Positions 53,606-63,137 are shown, counted from the stretch's first letter. The stretch: 64,000 nucleotides of DNA from Ferranicluibacter rubi (GCF_011603255.1 NZ_JAANCM010000015.1:1-64000), one strand, 5' to 3'. Numbers and translations are program-made. Notes: generated by a model not told the origin, from the letters alone.

Positions 53606-54603
53606 CAGCGCCGATCCAGCATGGCGGCGGTCTATCCCGCGCGATCGGCCGTTATGGTGGCGTGGCTTTGGATTGGCTCGACCTCTCTACCGGCATCAAT
53701 CCCTGCCCACCGCCGCTGCCGGATATTCCCGCATCCGCCTGGCACCGTTTGCCGGATGCGGATCTCGTGCACCGGACCGAAATGGCAGCAGGCGTCTTTT
53801 ACGGCACGGGCAAGCATCGGCCGCTGGCCGTCCCAGGCACGCAGTCCGTCATCCAGCAATTGCCGGCGCTCGCCGCGCCCGGCCGCCCGGCCGCCATTCT
53901 CGGGCCAACCTATGGCGAGTATCATCGGGTCCTGTCGCTGTCGGGTCTCCCCGTCGATTTGATCTCGGATATCAGCGAGCTTCGGCCCGATCACGGTCTC
54001 GCCATCGTCGTCAATCCGAACAACCCGACGGGACGCCTTCTGCCGCGAGACGCGCTGCTCGATATCGCCGACCGCATGGCCGAGCAGGGCGGACGGCTGA
54101 TCGTGGACGAAGCTTTCGGCGACGGGGTCTCGGGAAACAGCGTCGCGGCCGAGGCGTTCGCGCATCCCGGTCTTATCGTCTTCCGCTCCTTCGGCAAGGT
54201 CTTCGGCCATGCCGGCATCCGCCTCGGCTTCGTCATGGCCGTGCCCGCCGTGCTGGAGGCGCTGGCCGCAGCACTCGGCCCCTGGGCCGTCTCCGGACCG
54301 GCGTTGTCGGTCGCCGAACAGCTTCTGCAGGGTGACATCGAAAGCCTTCGGTCACGAATCGCCGAGCGGAAGGCCGGGCTGGACGAGGTCCTGTCACAAG
54401 CTGGCCTCCGCACGATCGGTGGCACGCATCTGTTCTCGCTTATCGAGGTCACCGATGGCGCTGCCTTGCAGCATGCCCTCTGCGAGCAGCATATCCTCAC
54501 CCGCAGCTTCGATTACGCACCCGGCTGGGTGCGAATCGGCCTGACGCCCGATCCGGCATCCGACCTCCGTCTTCTCGACGTCCTTGGCAAGGTTGCTGCC
54601 TGA
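53602..54603 (+). CDS. cobC: CobC, threonine-phosphate decarboxylase-like PLP enzyme
   Basis: A 333-residue fold-type I aminotransferase-like protein: DLSTGINPCPPPLP near residue 30, VVNPNNPTGRLLPRDAL, LIVDEAF and the PLP Lys in RSFGKVFGHAGIRLGF. The relatives CobD (enteric) and CobC decarboxylate threonine phosphate to make the aminopropanol linker. The stop overlaps the cobD start (TGATG). Confidence 0.92.
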   Translation: MTAPIQHGGGLSRAIGRYGGVALDWLDLSTGINPCPPPLPDIPASAWHRLPDADLVHRTEMAAGVFYGTGKHRPLAVPGTQSVIQQLPALAAPGRPAAILGPTYGEYHRVLSLSGLPVDLISDISELRPDHGLAIVVNPNNPTGRLLPRDALLDIADRMAEQGGRLIVDEAFGDGVSGNSVAAEAFAHPGLIVFRSFGKVFGHAGIRLGFVMAVPAVLEALAAALGPWAVSGPALSVAEQLLQGDIESLRSRIAERKAGLDEVLSQAGLRTIGGTHLFSLIEVTDGAALQHALCEQHILTRSFDYAPGWVRIGLTPDPASDLRLLDVLGKVAA

Positions 54604-55577
54604 TGCGCCTTCTCATTCTCGCGGCCGGCCTTGCAATCGATCGTGTCGTCGGCGATCCCGATTGGCTGTGGCGCCGCCTGCCGCATCCCGTCGTGCTGTT
54701 CGGCACGGCGATCGCCGCCTGCGAACGCCGGATGAACCAGTCGCATCTCAGCGACGAGCAGCTTCGCAGATGCGGCGTGGTGGCGATATCAGGGCTGCTT
54801 CTCCTGTCCGCTGCGATCGGCCTTCTCATCCACGTTGCACTGTCCTCGCTCGGTCTTGCCGGCGCCGCGATCGAGGCCCTGATCGTCGCGATCTTCCTCG
54901 CGCAGAAGAGCCTGTCCGATCACGTCCTGCGGGTTGCCGCCGGCCTGCAGGAGGGCGGGCTTGCGGGCGGGCGGCGGGCGGTTTCGATGATCGTCGGGCG
55001 CGATCCCGAGAGCCTCGACGAAGCCGGCGTCTGCCGGGCCGCCATCGAGAGCCTTGCCGAGAACTTCTCGGACGGAGTCGTGGCGCCCCTCTTCTGGTAT
55101 GCGATCTGCGGTCTCCCCGGACTGCTCGCGTACAAAATGCTGAACACCGCCGATTCGATGATCGGTCACAAGACCGAGCGCTATCTCCACTTCGGCCGGG
55201 CGTCGGCACGATTGGACGATCTCGCCAATCTCCCGGCCGCGCGGCTGTCGATGCTGTTGATATCGGGCGGAGCGTACTGGCGGCTTGGCCAGCGGTCTGG
55301 GCGCGATGCGCTGTCCGTCGCCCTGCGCGATCAGGGGCTTCACCGGTCGCCCAATTCCGGCTGGCCGGAGGCGGCGATGGCAGGCGCGCTCCATCTTCAG
55401 CTCGCCGGCCCCCGCCTTTACGCCGGTGGCCGGGTCGAGGAGCCGATGATGAACGCTGCCGGACGGCCGGTCGCCACGGCAGACGACATTTTGCGCGGCG
55501 TCAGGGTCTACCACGCCGCCTGCACGCTGGCGCTGGCTGTCGTGGTCTCCGCAGCCGTATTTCAGAACCTATTTTAA
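54603..55577 (+). CDS. cobD: Adenosylcobinamide-phosphate synthase CobD (CbiB)
   Basis: A 324-residue membrane protein of the CbiB/CobD family with AAGLAIDRVVGDPDWLWRRLPHPVVLFG at the N-terminus, ESLAENFSDGVVAPLFWYAI and NTADSMIGHKTERYLHFGRASARLDDLANL. It joins aminopropanol phosphate or aminopropanol to adenosylcobyric acid. It is the last gene of the cobE-cobA-cobB-cobC-cobD operon. Confidence 0.94.
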   Translation: MRLLILAAGLAIDRVVGDPDWLWRRLPHPVVLFGTAIAACERRMNQSHLSDEQLRRCGVVAISGLLLLSAAIGLLIHVALSSLGLAGAAIEALIVAIFLAQKSLSDHVLRVAAGLQEGGLAGGRRAVSMIVGRDPESLDEAGVCRAAIESLAENFSDGVVAPLFWYAICGLPGLLAYKMLNTADSMIGHKTERYLHFGRASARLDDLANLPAARLSMLLISGGAYWRLGQRSGRDALSVALRDQGLHRSPNSGWPEAAMAGALHLQLAGPRLYAGGRVEEPMMNAAGRPVATADDILRGVRVYHAACTLALAVVVSAAVFQNLF

Positions 55578-55678
55578 CGCTCTGTTTCCACTGCTGTTTA
55601 AGTCTTTCTGCGTCCTCCTCCGGCAGTATCGTCCGCAGTGGGGACATCGTACCGTTGCGGTACGCTAAGGGGGATCGG

Positions 55679-56119
55679 ATGCGTCGTTTTTTTCTCGCCG
55701 CTGTGGCGGTATCGTGCATGACTATGGCAACCGCTGTCATGCCGGACACGGCAAGTGCGGCGACGCTCGTCGCCCGCATCAGTCTTGCCAGCCAGACGAT
55801 GACGGTGACCGAAAACGGGATCGTCCTGCATCAATGGCAGGTTTCCACGGCGCGCCGGGGCTATGTCACGCCGCAGGGCAGCTGGAGCGCGAAATGGCTC
55901 TCCCGCGATCACCGCTCGCGGAAATACAACGACGCGCCCATGCCCTTCGCCGTCTTCTTCAACGGCGGCTATGCCGTCCACGCCACCTTTGATCTGAAGC
56001 GCTTGGGCCGGCCGGCGTCGCATGGCTGCGTACGGCTGCATCCGCGGAACGCGGCGGCGTTTTTCTCGCTGGCGAGCCAGGCCGGATTGAGGAACACGCG
56101 CATCGTCATCGCCGACTGA
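55679..56119 (+). CDS. L,D-transpeptidase (YkuD family)
   Basis: The 146-residue protein has a signal peptide (residues 1-27, ending DTASA) and a YkuD catalytic domain with SHGCVRL at 114-120, Cys117 being the nucleophile, and an upstream YAVHATF. It lacks any peptidoglycan-binding extension, so it is a minimal enzyme. It would make 3-3 cross-links or attach proteins to peptidoglycan in the periplasm. ATG 55679 is the first start matching a signal peptide. It is not part of the cob operon. Confidence 0.88.
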   Translation: MRRFFLAAVAVSCMTMATAVMPDTASAATLVARISLASQTMTVTENGIVLHQWQVSTARRGYVTPQGSWSAKWLSRDHRSRKYNDAPMPFAVFFNGGYAVHATFDLKRLGRPASHGCVRLHPRNAAAFFSLASQAGLRNTRIVIAD

Positions 56120-56269
56120 AGATCGCCCCCGGAGGTCGCCCATGCTGCAACGCGGTCCTTTCGGCAACAGGGCCGCGCAAAAATCCCGGCACGGCCGGAA
56201 GGCCATTGGCTTTTCCTGCGCAGTTACCCTATAGCTTCGGCAAAACTTGCCACTCAAAGAGGTCCGCGC

Positions 56270-56548
56270 GTGACAGCCACATTCGACAAGGTCGCCGATA
56301 TCATTGCAGAAACCAGCGAGATCGATCGCGAGACGATTACGCCGGAAAGCCACACGATCGACGATCTGGGCATCGACAGCCTCGATTTCCTCGACATCGT
56401 GTTTGCGATCGACAAGGAATTCGGCATCAAGATTCCGCTGGAAAAGTGGACGCAGGACGTCAACGAAGGCAAGGCGACGACCGAGGAATACTTCGTTCTG
56501 AAGAACCTCTGTGCCAAGATCGACGAACTGCGCGCTGCCAAGGCCTGA
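56270..56548 (+). CDS. acpXL: Acyl carrier protein AcpXL
   Basis: The 92-residue acyl carrier protein starts at GTG 56270. The 4'-phosphopantetheine site is Ser37 in [15 protein letters not shown]. The C-terminal helix ([25 protein letters not shown]) is longer than in AcpP and typical of AcpXL. It carries the growing very-long-chain fatty acid (27-hydroxyoctacosanoate) for lipid A of Rhizobiales. It opens the cluster acpXL-fabZ-fabF2-fabF1-adh-lpxXL. Confidence 0.95.
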   Translation: MTATFDKVADIIAETSEIDRETITPESHTIDDLGIDSLDFLDIVFAIDKEFGIKIPLEKWTQDVNEGKATTEEYFVLKNLCAKIDELRAAKA

Positions 56549-56734
56549 TCGGCCTTTCCACCTGCACCCGTTCCGCGATGCCGCCTGACGCCGCTCTTGC
56601 GCGCTTGACAGGCGGCATCGCCGTTTCTACCTGACGGCCTCGAACGCAATGTCCGGGTGCCGCCGTCACCGGTCCTCGATACCTGTTGCGGGTCTCCCGT
56701 CATGGGTTTGAAACTGGTCAGCGGATGATGTCTT

Positions 56735-57229
56735 ATGCTGCTTGAATATTTCCAGATGATCGACCGTGTCGAGGCCGTCGACATGACGGCAAAGACGTTG
56801 CGCGCCCGCTCCGTCGTGCCGGCCCGGAGCCCGGTCTTCGAGGGGCATTTCCCGGGCTATCCGCTCGTCCCCGGCGTCCTCCTCATCGAGACGATGGCGC
56901 AGGCCTCCGGCTTTCTCGTGCTGGCCGTGACCGATTTCGCCGCGATGCCGTTTTTGATGACCGTGGATGGCGCCAAGATGCGTTCCTTCGTGGAGCCGGA
57001 AGCCGTGCTCGACATCGAGGTCGTGCTGGAGCATGACGGCTCGGGCTTTGCGGTCACGAAGGCGAAGATCTCGTCCGCGGGAAAGCGGATTGCCGATGCC
57101 CAGCTGAAATTGAGGACCGTCCCGTTCGACCAGCTGCCGCTTGGACCCCTCGTCCGCAAGCGGGCGGAAGAGGTCGGGCTCATGGCGGCGCTGGCCGCCC
57201 AGCTGTCCCCAGAATCGTCCAAGGAGTGA
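56735..57229 (+). CDS. 3-hydroxyacyl-ACP dehydratase (FabZ-type, VLCFA cluster)
   Basis: The 164-residue hot-dog protein has FEGHFPGYPLVPGVLLIETMAQASG with catalytic His38 and Glu52. It would dehydrate 3-hydroxyacyl-AcpXL in each elongation cycle of the very-long-chain fatty acid. It follows acpXL by 186 bp and ends four bases before the first ketosynthase-like gene, so it is cotranscribed with what follows. The name fabZXL is used in rhizobia. Confidence 0.9.
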   Translation: MLLEYFQMIDRVEAVDMTAKTLRARSVVPARSPVFEGHFPGYPLVPGVLLIETMAQASGFLVLAVTDFAAMPFLMTVDGAKMRSFVEPEAVLDIEVVLEHDGSGFAVTKAKISSAGKRIADAQLKLRTVPFDQLPLGPLVRKRAEEVGLMAALAAQLSPESSKE

Positions 57230-57233
57230 CCGC

Positions 57234-58451
57234 ATGAAGGCCGCCAACGATGTCGTGATCACCGGGGTGGGGATCGTCACCAGCCAGGGCGTGGGTGTCG
57301 CGCCGCATGTCGCCATGCTCACGGCGGACGAGGCGCCTGCGGTTGTGGTGGAGACGGAGCGCTTTGCGCCCTATCCCGTCCACCCGCTGCCGGCCATCGA
57401 CTGGTCGGCCCAGATCGCCAAGCGCGGCGACCAGCGGCAGATGGAGAACTGGCAGCGCCTCGGCGTGTTCAGCGCGGGCCTCGCGCTCGACGATGCCGGG
57501 CTGAAGGACGACACGGACGCCTGCGGCACGATGGACATGATCGTTGCGGCCGGCGGCGGCGAGCGCGACATTGCGGTCGATAGCCTGATCGTGGACGAGG
57601 GCTTGAAGCGCAACGACCGCGAACATCTGCTGAATGAAAAGCTGACCACGGAATTGCGCCCGACGCTGTTCCTCGCACAGCTCTCCAACCTGATGGCCGG
57701 CAACATTTCCATCGTCCACAAGGTCACGGGATCCTCGCGCACCTTCATGGGCGAAGAGGCCGCCGGCATTTCCGCGGTCGAAACGGCTTTCGCCCGCATC
57801 AAAGCGGGCCAGTCCAGCCATACGCTGGTCGGCGGCGCGCTGTCGGCCGAGCGGCTCGATATCATCCTGCTCGTGGAAGCGCTTCAGGCGCACGCGACCG
57901 GTCCATGGCGTCCATTGTGGTCGCGCGCGGACGGTGAGGGCGGCGGCATCATCCTCGGTTCGGTCGGCGCTTTCCTGGTGCTCGAATCGCGCGAACATGC
58001 CGAAAGCCGCGGCGCGCGCATCTATGCGACCATCGATGCCGTCGGCGGCGACCGCGGCAAGCGCGAAGGCGGCGGGCTGGAACGCCGGCTGGATCAGTTG
58101 AGCGAGACCGCACCGGGCGAGGATACCGTCGTGTTCTCCGGCGCCAGCGGCCTTGCCGATCTCGCCACGCAGGAACGGACATGGCTGGAGACGCGGTTCC
58201 CGAATGCGCCGGTGCGCGGCTATAGCGGCGCCGTCGGGCATGGGATCGAGGCGCAGTTTCCGCTGGGTCTCGCGCTGGCCGCGCTTGCGCTCGATGCCGG
58301 GGCCGTCGTACCGCCGTTCGATCCCTCCGAACCGTTGATGACGCGCGCCCCGAAGCACGCCATCGTCACGACGCTCGGCCACGGCAGAGGCGAGGGGATC
58401 GCCGTACTCACAGCCCATGCCAAAGCGGGTGCAGAGGAGCTTTCGTCATGA
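57234..58451 (+). CDS. Ketosynthase-like protein lacking catalytic residues (FabF2XL)
   Basis: The 405-residue protein has the thiolase fold of FabF (VVITGVGIVTSQG start). Aligned with the next gene's STACASG, the nucleophile position is Glu175 (in FMGEEAAGIS); the NAHGTST region reads SGASGLA, so the first His is lost, and the Lys of NKSMIGH is also absent. Only the last His (GAVGHGIEA) remains. It is thus probably not a working synthase by itself but a chain-length-factor-like partner of the overlapping FabF1XL. The start and stop are tightly coupled to neighbours (ATGA at 58448). Confidence 0.87.
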   Translation: MKAANDVVITGVGIVTSQGVGVAPHVAMLTADEAPAVVVETERFAPYPVHPLPAIDWSAQIAKRGDQRQMENWQRLGVFSAGLALDDAGLKDDTDACGTMDMIVAAGGGERDIAVDSLIVDEGLKRNDREHLLNEKLTTELRPTLFLAQLSNLMAGNISIVHKVTGSSRTFMGEEAAGISAVETAFARIKAGQSSHTLVGGALSAERLDIILLVEALQAHATGPWRPLWSRADGEGGGIILGSVGAFLVLESREHAESRGARIYATIDAVGGDRGKREGGGLERRLDQLSETAPGEDTVVFSGASGLADLATQERTWLETRFPNAPVRGYSGAVGHGIEAQFPLGLALAALALDAGAVVPPFDPSEPLMTRAPKHAIVTTLGHGRGEGIAVLTAHAKAGAEELSS

Positions 58452-59731
58452 CCAATGCCTATAAGGACCATCTGGGTCGCCCGCTGATCGCCGTTACCGG
58501 TATGGGCGTCATCACGTCGCTCGGCCAGGGTCTTCAGGACAACTGGGCCGCGCTGACCGGCGGTGTGTCCGGCATCCACAAGATCACCCGCTTCCCGACC
58601 GATGGACTGTCGACGCGGATCTGCGGAACGGTCGATTTCATCGATGTTCCCAACGAAAACTCCGTCGAGCGGTCCTACGCCATGGCGCGGGAGACCACGC
58701 TGGAAGCGCTGGCGCAAGCCGGCATTTCCGGCGATTTCGACGGACCGCTGTTTCTCGCCGCGCCGCCGATCGAGCCGGAATGGAGCGCACGCTTTGCGCT
58801 CGCCGACCGCTCGCCGCCGTCGGAAAAGCCGGCCGATGCCTATAATCGGTTCCTCGCTGCCATGCGCGAAAAGGCCGATCCGGTGTTCTACGAGGCCGCC
58901 CTGTTTGGCGCGATCTCCGAGCGTCTGTCCGACCGGTTCGGAACGCGCGGGCTTCCGGTGACCTTGTCCACCGCCTGCGCCTCGGGTGCCACCGCGATCC
59001 AGCTCGGTGTCGAGGCCATCCGCCAGGGTCGCACGACCCGCGCGCTGACCGTCGCCACCGACGGCTCGGTGAGCGCGGAAGCGTTGATCCGCTTCTCGCT
59101 GCTCTCGGCCCTCTCCACCCAGAACGACCCGCCGGAAAAGGCTTCAAAGCCCTTCACGCGCGATCGTGATGGTTTCGTCATCGCCGAGGGTGCCGCCACG
59201 CTGGTGCTCGAATCGCTCGAAGCCGCGGTCGCGCGCGGCGCAAAGGTGCTTGGCATTCTCAAGGGCTGCGGCGAAAAGGCCGATCTCTTCCACCGCACGC
59301 GCTCCTCGCCGGATGGCGGGCCTGCCATCGCCTCGATTCGCGCCGCACTTGCCGATGCAGGCATTGCCGAGAGCGATGTCGGCTATGTCAACGCGCACGG
59401 CACCTCGACGCCTGAGAACGACAAGATGGAATATGGCGCGATGTCCGCCGTCTTCGGCGAAGGGCTTGCCCGCATCCCGGTCTCCTCGAACAAGTCGATG
59501 ATTGGCCACACGCTGACCGCGGCCGGCGCCGTCGAGGCGGTGTTTTCGTTGCAGACGATTCTCACGGGCACGCTGCCCCCGACCATCAACTACCAGAACC
59601 CCGATCCGGCCATTGCCCTGGATGTGGTGCCGAACGTCAAGCGCGATGCGCAGGTGACAGCCGTGCTCTCCAACTCCTTCGGCTTCGGCGGACAGAATGC
59701 CAGCCTGGTCATGACGGCGGAACCGGCCTGA
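58448..59731 (+). CDS. Beta-ketoacyl-ACP synthase II-type (FabF1XL)
   Basis: The 427-residue enzyme retains the full Cys-His-His set: Cys in TLSTACASGATA, His in VNAHGTSTPEND and Lys/His in SNKSMIGHTLTAAG. It would condense malonyl-ACP with acyl-AcpXL during extension to C28. Its start overlaps the stop of the degenerate partner by four bases, which suggests equimolar synthesis of a heterodimer. Confidence 0.92.
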   Translation: MTNAYKDHLGRPLIAVTGMGVITSLGQGLQDNWAALTGGVSGIHKITRFPTDGLSTRICGTVDFIDVPNENSVERSYAMARETTLEALAQAGISGDFDGPLFLAAPPIEPEWSARFALADRSPPSEKPADAYNRFLAAMREKADPVFYEAALFGAISERLSDRFGTRGLPVTLSTACASGATAIQLGVEAIRQGRTTRALTVATDGSVSAEALIRFSLLSALSTQNDPPEKASKPFTRDRDGFVIAEGAATLVLESLEAAVARGAKVLGILKGCGEKADLFHRTRSSPDGGPAIASIRAALADAGIAESDVGYVNAHGTSTPENDKMEYGAMSAVFGEGLARIPVSSNKSMIGHTLTAAGAVEAVFSLQTILTGTLPPTINYQNPDPAIALDVVPNVKRDAQVTAVLSNSFGFGGQNASLVMTAEPA

Positions 59732-59776
59732 GGCCGGCGGCATTGACGACCTCGCGGAAACGATAAGGAAAAGACC

Positions 59777-60805
59777 ATGCGCGCGCTGCAACTGATCGAC
59801 GACCGGAAGCTCGAAGTCACCGACCTGCCGGAGCCGGACGCACCCGGTCCGGGCGAAGTGACGCTGCGCGTCAAGGCCGTGGCGCTCAACCATATCGACG
59901 TCTGGGGCTGGCGCGGCATGGCGTTCGCCAAGCGCAAGATGCCCCTCGTCATCGGCGCTGAGGCTGCCGGCGTGGTCGAGACCATCGGGCCGGGCGTTGC
60001 CAACGTCCTGCCGGGTCAGCTCGTGTCGATCTACGGCGCCCGCACCTGCGGCCTCTGCCGTCCCTGCCGCGAGGGCCGCGACAATCTCTGCGAACATGTG
60101 AGCGGCGTTCACGGCTTCCACCTCGATGGCTTTGCGCAGGAGAAGGTCAATCTTCCCGCCCGCCTCCTCGTGCCGGCACCGCCCGGCATCGATGCCGTTG
60201 CCGCAGCGCTTGCGCCCGTCACCTTCGGCACGGTGGAGCACATGCTGTTCGACAATGCCAAGCTTGAGCCGGGCGAGACCATCCTCATCCATGCCGGCGG
60301 GTCCGGCATCGGCTCGGCGGCGATCCAGCTTGCCAAGAAGATCGGCTGCACCGTCATCACCACCGTCGGCTCCGACGACAAGATCGAGAAGGCCAAGGCC
60401 CTCGGCGCCGATCACGTCATCAACTACCGCACCGACCGTTTCGAAGGCGTGGTGCGCAAGCTGACGAAAAAGAAGGGCGTCGATGTCGTGTTCGAGCATG
60501 TCGGCAAGGACACCTGGGCCGGCTCCATGCTCTGCATGAAGCGGGGCGGGCGCCTCGTCACCTGCGGCTCCACCTCGGGCGTTTCCGCGGACATGAACCT
60601 CATGATGCTCTTCCAGCAGCAGCTGAAGCTCATCGGCTCGTTCGGCTGCCGGATGGAGAACATGGCGAATGCCATGCAGAAGATGGCGCGCGGCCTCGTT
60701 CATCCCGTCATCGATACGGAAGTGACCTTCGAAAACATCGATCGCGCGCTGGAGCGCATGGAAGGCCGTCAGGTGTTCGGCAAGATCGTCCTGCGGCTGG
60801 ATTGA
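59777..60805 (+). CDS. Zinc-binding alcohol dehydrogenase (MDR family) of the lipid A cluster
   Basis: The 342-residue MDR protein has four Cys residues of a structural zinc site (RTCGLCRPCREGRDNLC) and a nucleotide-binding AGGSGIGSAAIQLAK segment. In rhizobial acpXL clusters a gene of this type sits in the same place and is thought to reduce an enoyl or keto intermediate of the very-long-chain fatty acid. The exact reaction is inferred. It precedes lpxXL by four bases. Confidence 0.88.
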   Translation: MRALQLIDDRKLEVTDLPEPDAPGPGEVTLRVKAVALNHIDVWGWRGMAFAKRKMPLVIGAEAAGVVETIGPGVANVLPGQLVSIYGARTCGLCRPCREGRDNLCEHVSGVHGFHLDGFAQEKVNLPARLLVPAPPGIDAVAAALAPVTFGTVEHMLFDNAKLEPGETILIHAGGSGIGSAAIQLAKKIGCTVITTVGSDDKIEKAKALGADHVINYRTDRFEGVVRKLTKKKGVDVVFEHVGKDTWAGSMLCMKRGGRLVTCGSTSGVSADMNLMMLFQQQLKLIGSFGCRMENMANAMQKMARGLVHPVIDTEVTFENIDRALERMEGRQVFGKIVLRLD

Positions 60806-60809
60806 TCCG

Positions 60810-61769
60810 GTGCGCATTCTGATCACGCGGCTCGTTCTCTTCTACAGGCACGCGAGCGACTGGATCGTGGCGCAGCTGGCCTTCCTGCCGCTGATGCTGC
60901 TGAAGCTGCTTCCGCCGGACACGGCACTCAATTTCATGGACCGCGTGGCGCGGCTTGCCGGCCCGCGCTTCATGCGGGGCCGTCATCTGTTGACGCTCGC
61001 CAACCTGCGCGCCGCCTTCCCGGAGAAGAGCGAGAGCGAGATCGAAGCGATCGCGCTGGAAAGCTGGGGATCCATCGGCCGGCTTGCCGCCGAATACGTC
61101 TTTCTCGACCGGTTGTTCGACTATGACCCGACACGCGGCGCGCCGGGCCGGGTGGAGGTGGTCGGCGCGCCGATCTTCCTCGACCTGCGCGACAACCCGC
61201 GTCCCTTCATCGTCTTCACCGGCCATACCGGCAGTTTTGAGATGTTGCCGGTTGCAGGATCGGCGTTCGGTCTCGACGTCACCGTGCTCTTCCGCCCGCC
61301 GAACAATGCGACCATGGCCAAGAAGGTCTATGATTTCCGCGCCAAGCGCATGGGAACTCTGGTGCCGTCCCACGCCGGATCGTCCTTCACGCTGGCGCGC
61401 AAGCTGGACGAAGGGCAGGGGATCGGCGTTCTGGTCGACCAGAAGTTCAAGAAGGGCTTGAGCACCACGTTTTTCGGCCAGCCGGTCAAGACCAATCCGC
61501 TGCTCGCCAAGCTCGTGCGTCAGTTCGGCTGCGAGGTTTACCCGGCGCGCTGCATCCGCTTGCCCGGCAATCGATTCCGCCTGGAGATCGAGCCCGCCGT
61601 CGCGATTCCCCGCAAGGAGGGCGGCAGCGTCGATGTCGAGGCGACGGCGCAGCTTCTGAACGACACGGTGGAGCGCTGGGTACGGGAATATCCCGGCCAA
61701 TGGCTGTGGTATCATGATCGCTGGCAGGTGAAGCGCAAGTTGGCCCGCGAGACGAATACGAAAATGTAG
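60810..61769 (+). CDS. lpxXL: Lipid A very-long-chain acyltransferase LpxXL
   Basis: The 319-residue protein starts at GTG 60810 and belongs to the LpxL/HtrB lysophospholipid acyltransferase family. The HX4E motif is visible in FTGHTGSFEMLPV. Position at the end of the acpXL cluster identifies it as the transferase that adds the 27-hydroxyoctacosanoyl chain from AcpXL to lipid A at the inner membrane. A hairpin follows the stop. Confidence 0.93.
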   Translation: MRILITRLVLFYRHASDWIVAQLAFLPLMLLKLLPPDTALNFMDRVARLAGPRFMRGRHLLTLANLRAAFPEKSESEIEAIALESWGSIGRLAAEYVFLDRLFDYDPTRGAPGRVEVVGAPIFLDLRDNPRPFIVFTGHTGSFEMLPVAGSAFGLDVTVLFRPPNNATMAKKVYDFRAKRMGTLVPSHAGSSFTLARKLDEGQGIGVLVDQKFKKGLSTTFFGQPVKTNPLLAKLVRQFGCEVYPARCIRLPGNRFRLEIEPAVAIPRKEGGSVDVEATAQLLNDTVERWVREYPGQWLWYHDRWQVKRKLARETNTKM

Positions 61770-61772
61770 ACG

Positions 61773-61797
61773 GAGAAGCCTTCGGTTGGCTTTCTCA
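61773..61797 (+). terminator. Terminator-like hairpin after lpxXL
   Basis: GAGAAGCC and GGCTTTCTC around a short loop form an imperfect stem directly after the lpxXL stop. A second hairpin, TGCCTT-ATAAAA-AAGGCA (61807-61824), follows. Neither has a long T run. Confidence 0.4.
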
Positions 61798-61983
61798 GCG
61801 TCGGCGTGCCTTATAAAAAAGGCATATGAAATTCGTGATATCGCGAAGGATCGGTTGAACGACGTCGTCGCCTGTGTAGAGTGAAACGGCGCATTTTCAG
61901 GCGTTTCGTTAACATGGTGTCATGCGGTCGGAATAGACATTTCCTGTCTGTTTGCGGTGACGCATGGGTGTGGGGATAAAGTC

Positions 61984-62703
61984 GTGAAGACGCTGATCGA
62001 TTTGTTCTGGGTGAAATACAGCCAGATCCAGCAGGCAGTGACCGGCGGGGAAACCTCGCTGATCGACGTCCTCGACAGAGAGATCGAACCCCTTTTGAAG
62101 GCGATCGAGAGCGAACGTGCAAAGACGGTCGCTGATGCTCGCCTGCAGTTCCAGTTCCTGCTGGATCTCCTGAAGAAGGAGGCCGACGACTGCTCCAATG
62201 TCATGCGACACAGCAATGTGCTGTCGGATCTTGCCGAGCGCTATTTCGTCGAGTCGGAAACCGGAAATCTGATGGTGCGGTACCCAGGCATCGCCCCGGA
62301 ACGGACTGCACTGCTTCCGAAGGTCCGGGCGGATGAGGGGTTGTTGAACGAGGCCATTCTCGACAGTCTGCCGGACCGTGTCTGCGTCGTCACGCCCGAT
62401 TACCGCTATCTCTATGCGAATGTCCTTCACGCACAGCATGTCCATCAAACCCCGCTGTCCCTGATCGGACGGACGATTCTGGAATTCGCCGGGCTTCAGT
62501 TCTTCGAGGACAACCTGAAACCCCGCCTCGATCGCTGCTTTGGCGGCGAGACGGTGGATACGACCTATGCTCGCGAAATCGGTGGCCGGACGATCGTGAT
62601 CCGGTCCCGCATGACCCCGTGCCGCACATCGACAGGGCAGATCATCGGCGCCATCATCGTCTATCAGGAACTCGCCAACCGTCGTCGCGCCATCGCGGCC
62701 TGA
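61984..62703 (+). CDS. PAS domain-containing protein
   Basis: The 239-residue soluble protein starts at GTG 61984 (GGGGA eight bases upstream; an earlier in-frame GTG at 61957 lacks a ribosome site). An N-terminal helical region (about 1-110) is followed by a PAS domain (about 120-235) with LLNEAILDSLPDRVCVVTPDYRYLYAN at its start. No kinase, cyclase or DNA-binding output domain is present, so it may be a sensor partner for another protein. The ligand is unknown. Confidence 0.72.
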   Translation: MKTLIDLFWVKYSQIQQAVTGGETSLIDVLDREIEPLLKAIESERAKTVADARLQFQFLLDLLKKEADDCSNVMRHSNVLSDLAERYFVESETGNLMVRYPGIAPERTALLPKVRADEGLLNEAILDSLPDRVCVVTPDYRYLYANVLHAQHVHQTPLSLIGRTILEFAGLQFFEDNLKPRLDRCFGGETVDTTYAREIGGRTIVIRSRMTPCRTSTGQIIGAIIVYQELANRRRAIAA

Positions 62704-62723
62704 GTGAGCGGCCGCCGGCAAAT

Positions 62724-63137
62724 TCAGGCCGTCGCGTCTCCTTCGCCCTCCAGAAGAGCCTTGAGCCGGGTCAGGTCTTTCCGCACCCAAGCGATATCGC
62801 GTGCGAAGCTGTCCTCACTCGTATCGGCCTGTTGCAACAGTGTGAACACGACCACGGCTCCCGAGCCGTTCGGTGTCACGCGGAAAGCATTGTAGGTTGT
62901 CACGCCTGTTTCCTCGACGACCGTATGGTCCATCACGCCGAGATCGTTCGCAGGCGTGAAGAATATCCTGACGGTTCCGAGTGGCCCGCTCGCAACCCAG
63001 TGATCGCCGGCAGGCTGGAGCCCGCTTGCAAGCCCGGATGCCCAGAGCGGCATCGTCTCGGGGCGGCTCGCATAGGCATAGACCGTGCCCGCATCCCGCT
63101 CGATGACGACCTCGACGGTTCGGACGTTCATCGTCAT
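62724..63137 (-). CDS. SRPBCC family protein
   Basis: The 137-residue protein has the START-like SRPBCC pattern: RTVEVVIERDAGTVYAYASRPETMPLWASGL, then strands in WVASGPLGTVRIFF and a C-terminal amphipathic helix DSFARDIAWVRKDLTRLKALLE. Such proteins bind hydrophobic ligands; no specific role can be given. ATG 63137 is preferred because GGAG lies eight bases upstream; ATG 63131 is the alternative. It is convergent with the PAS gene. Confidence 0.78.
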   Translation of the reverse strand: MTMNVRTVEVVIERDAGTVYAYASRPETMPLWASGLASGLQPAGDHWVASGPLGTVRIFFTPANDLGVMDHTVVEETGVTTYNAFRVTPNGSGAVVVFTLLQQADTSEDSFARDIAWVRKDLTRLKALLEGEGDATA

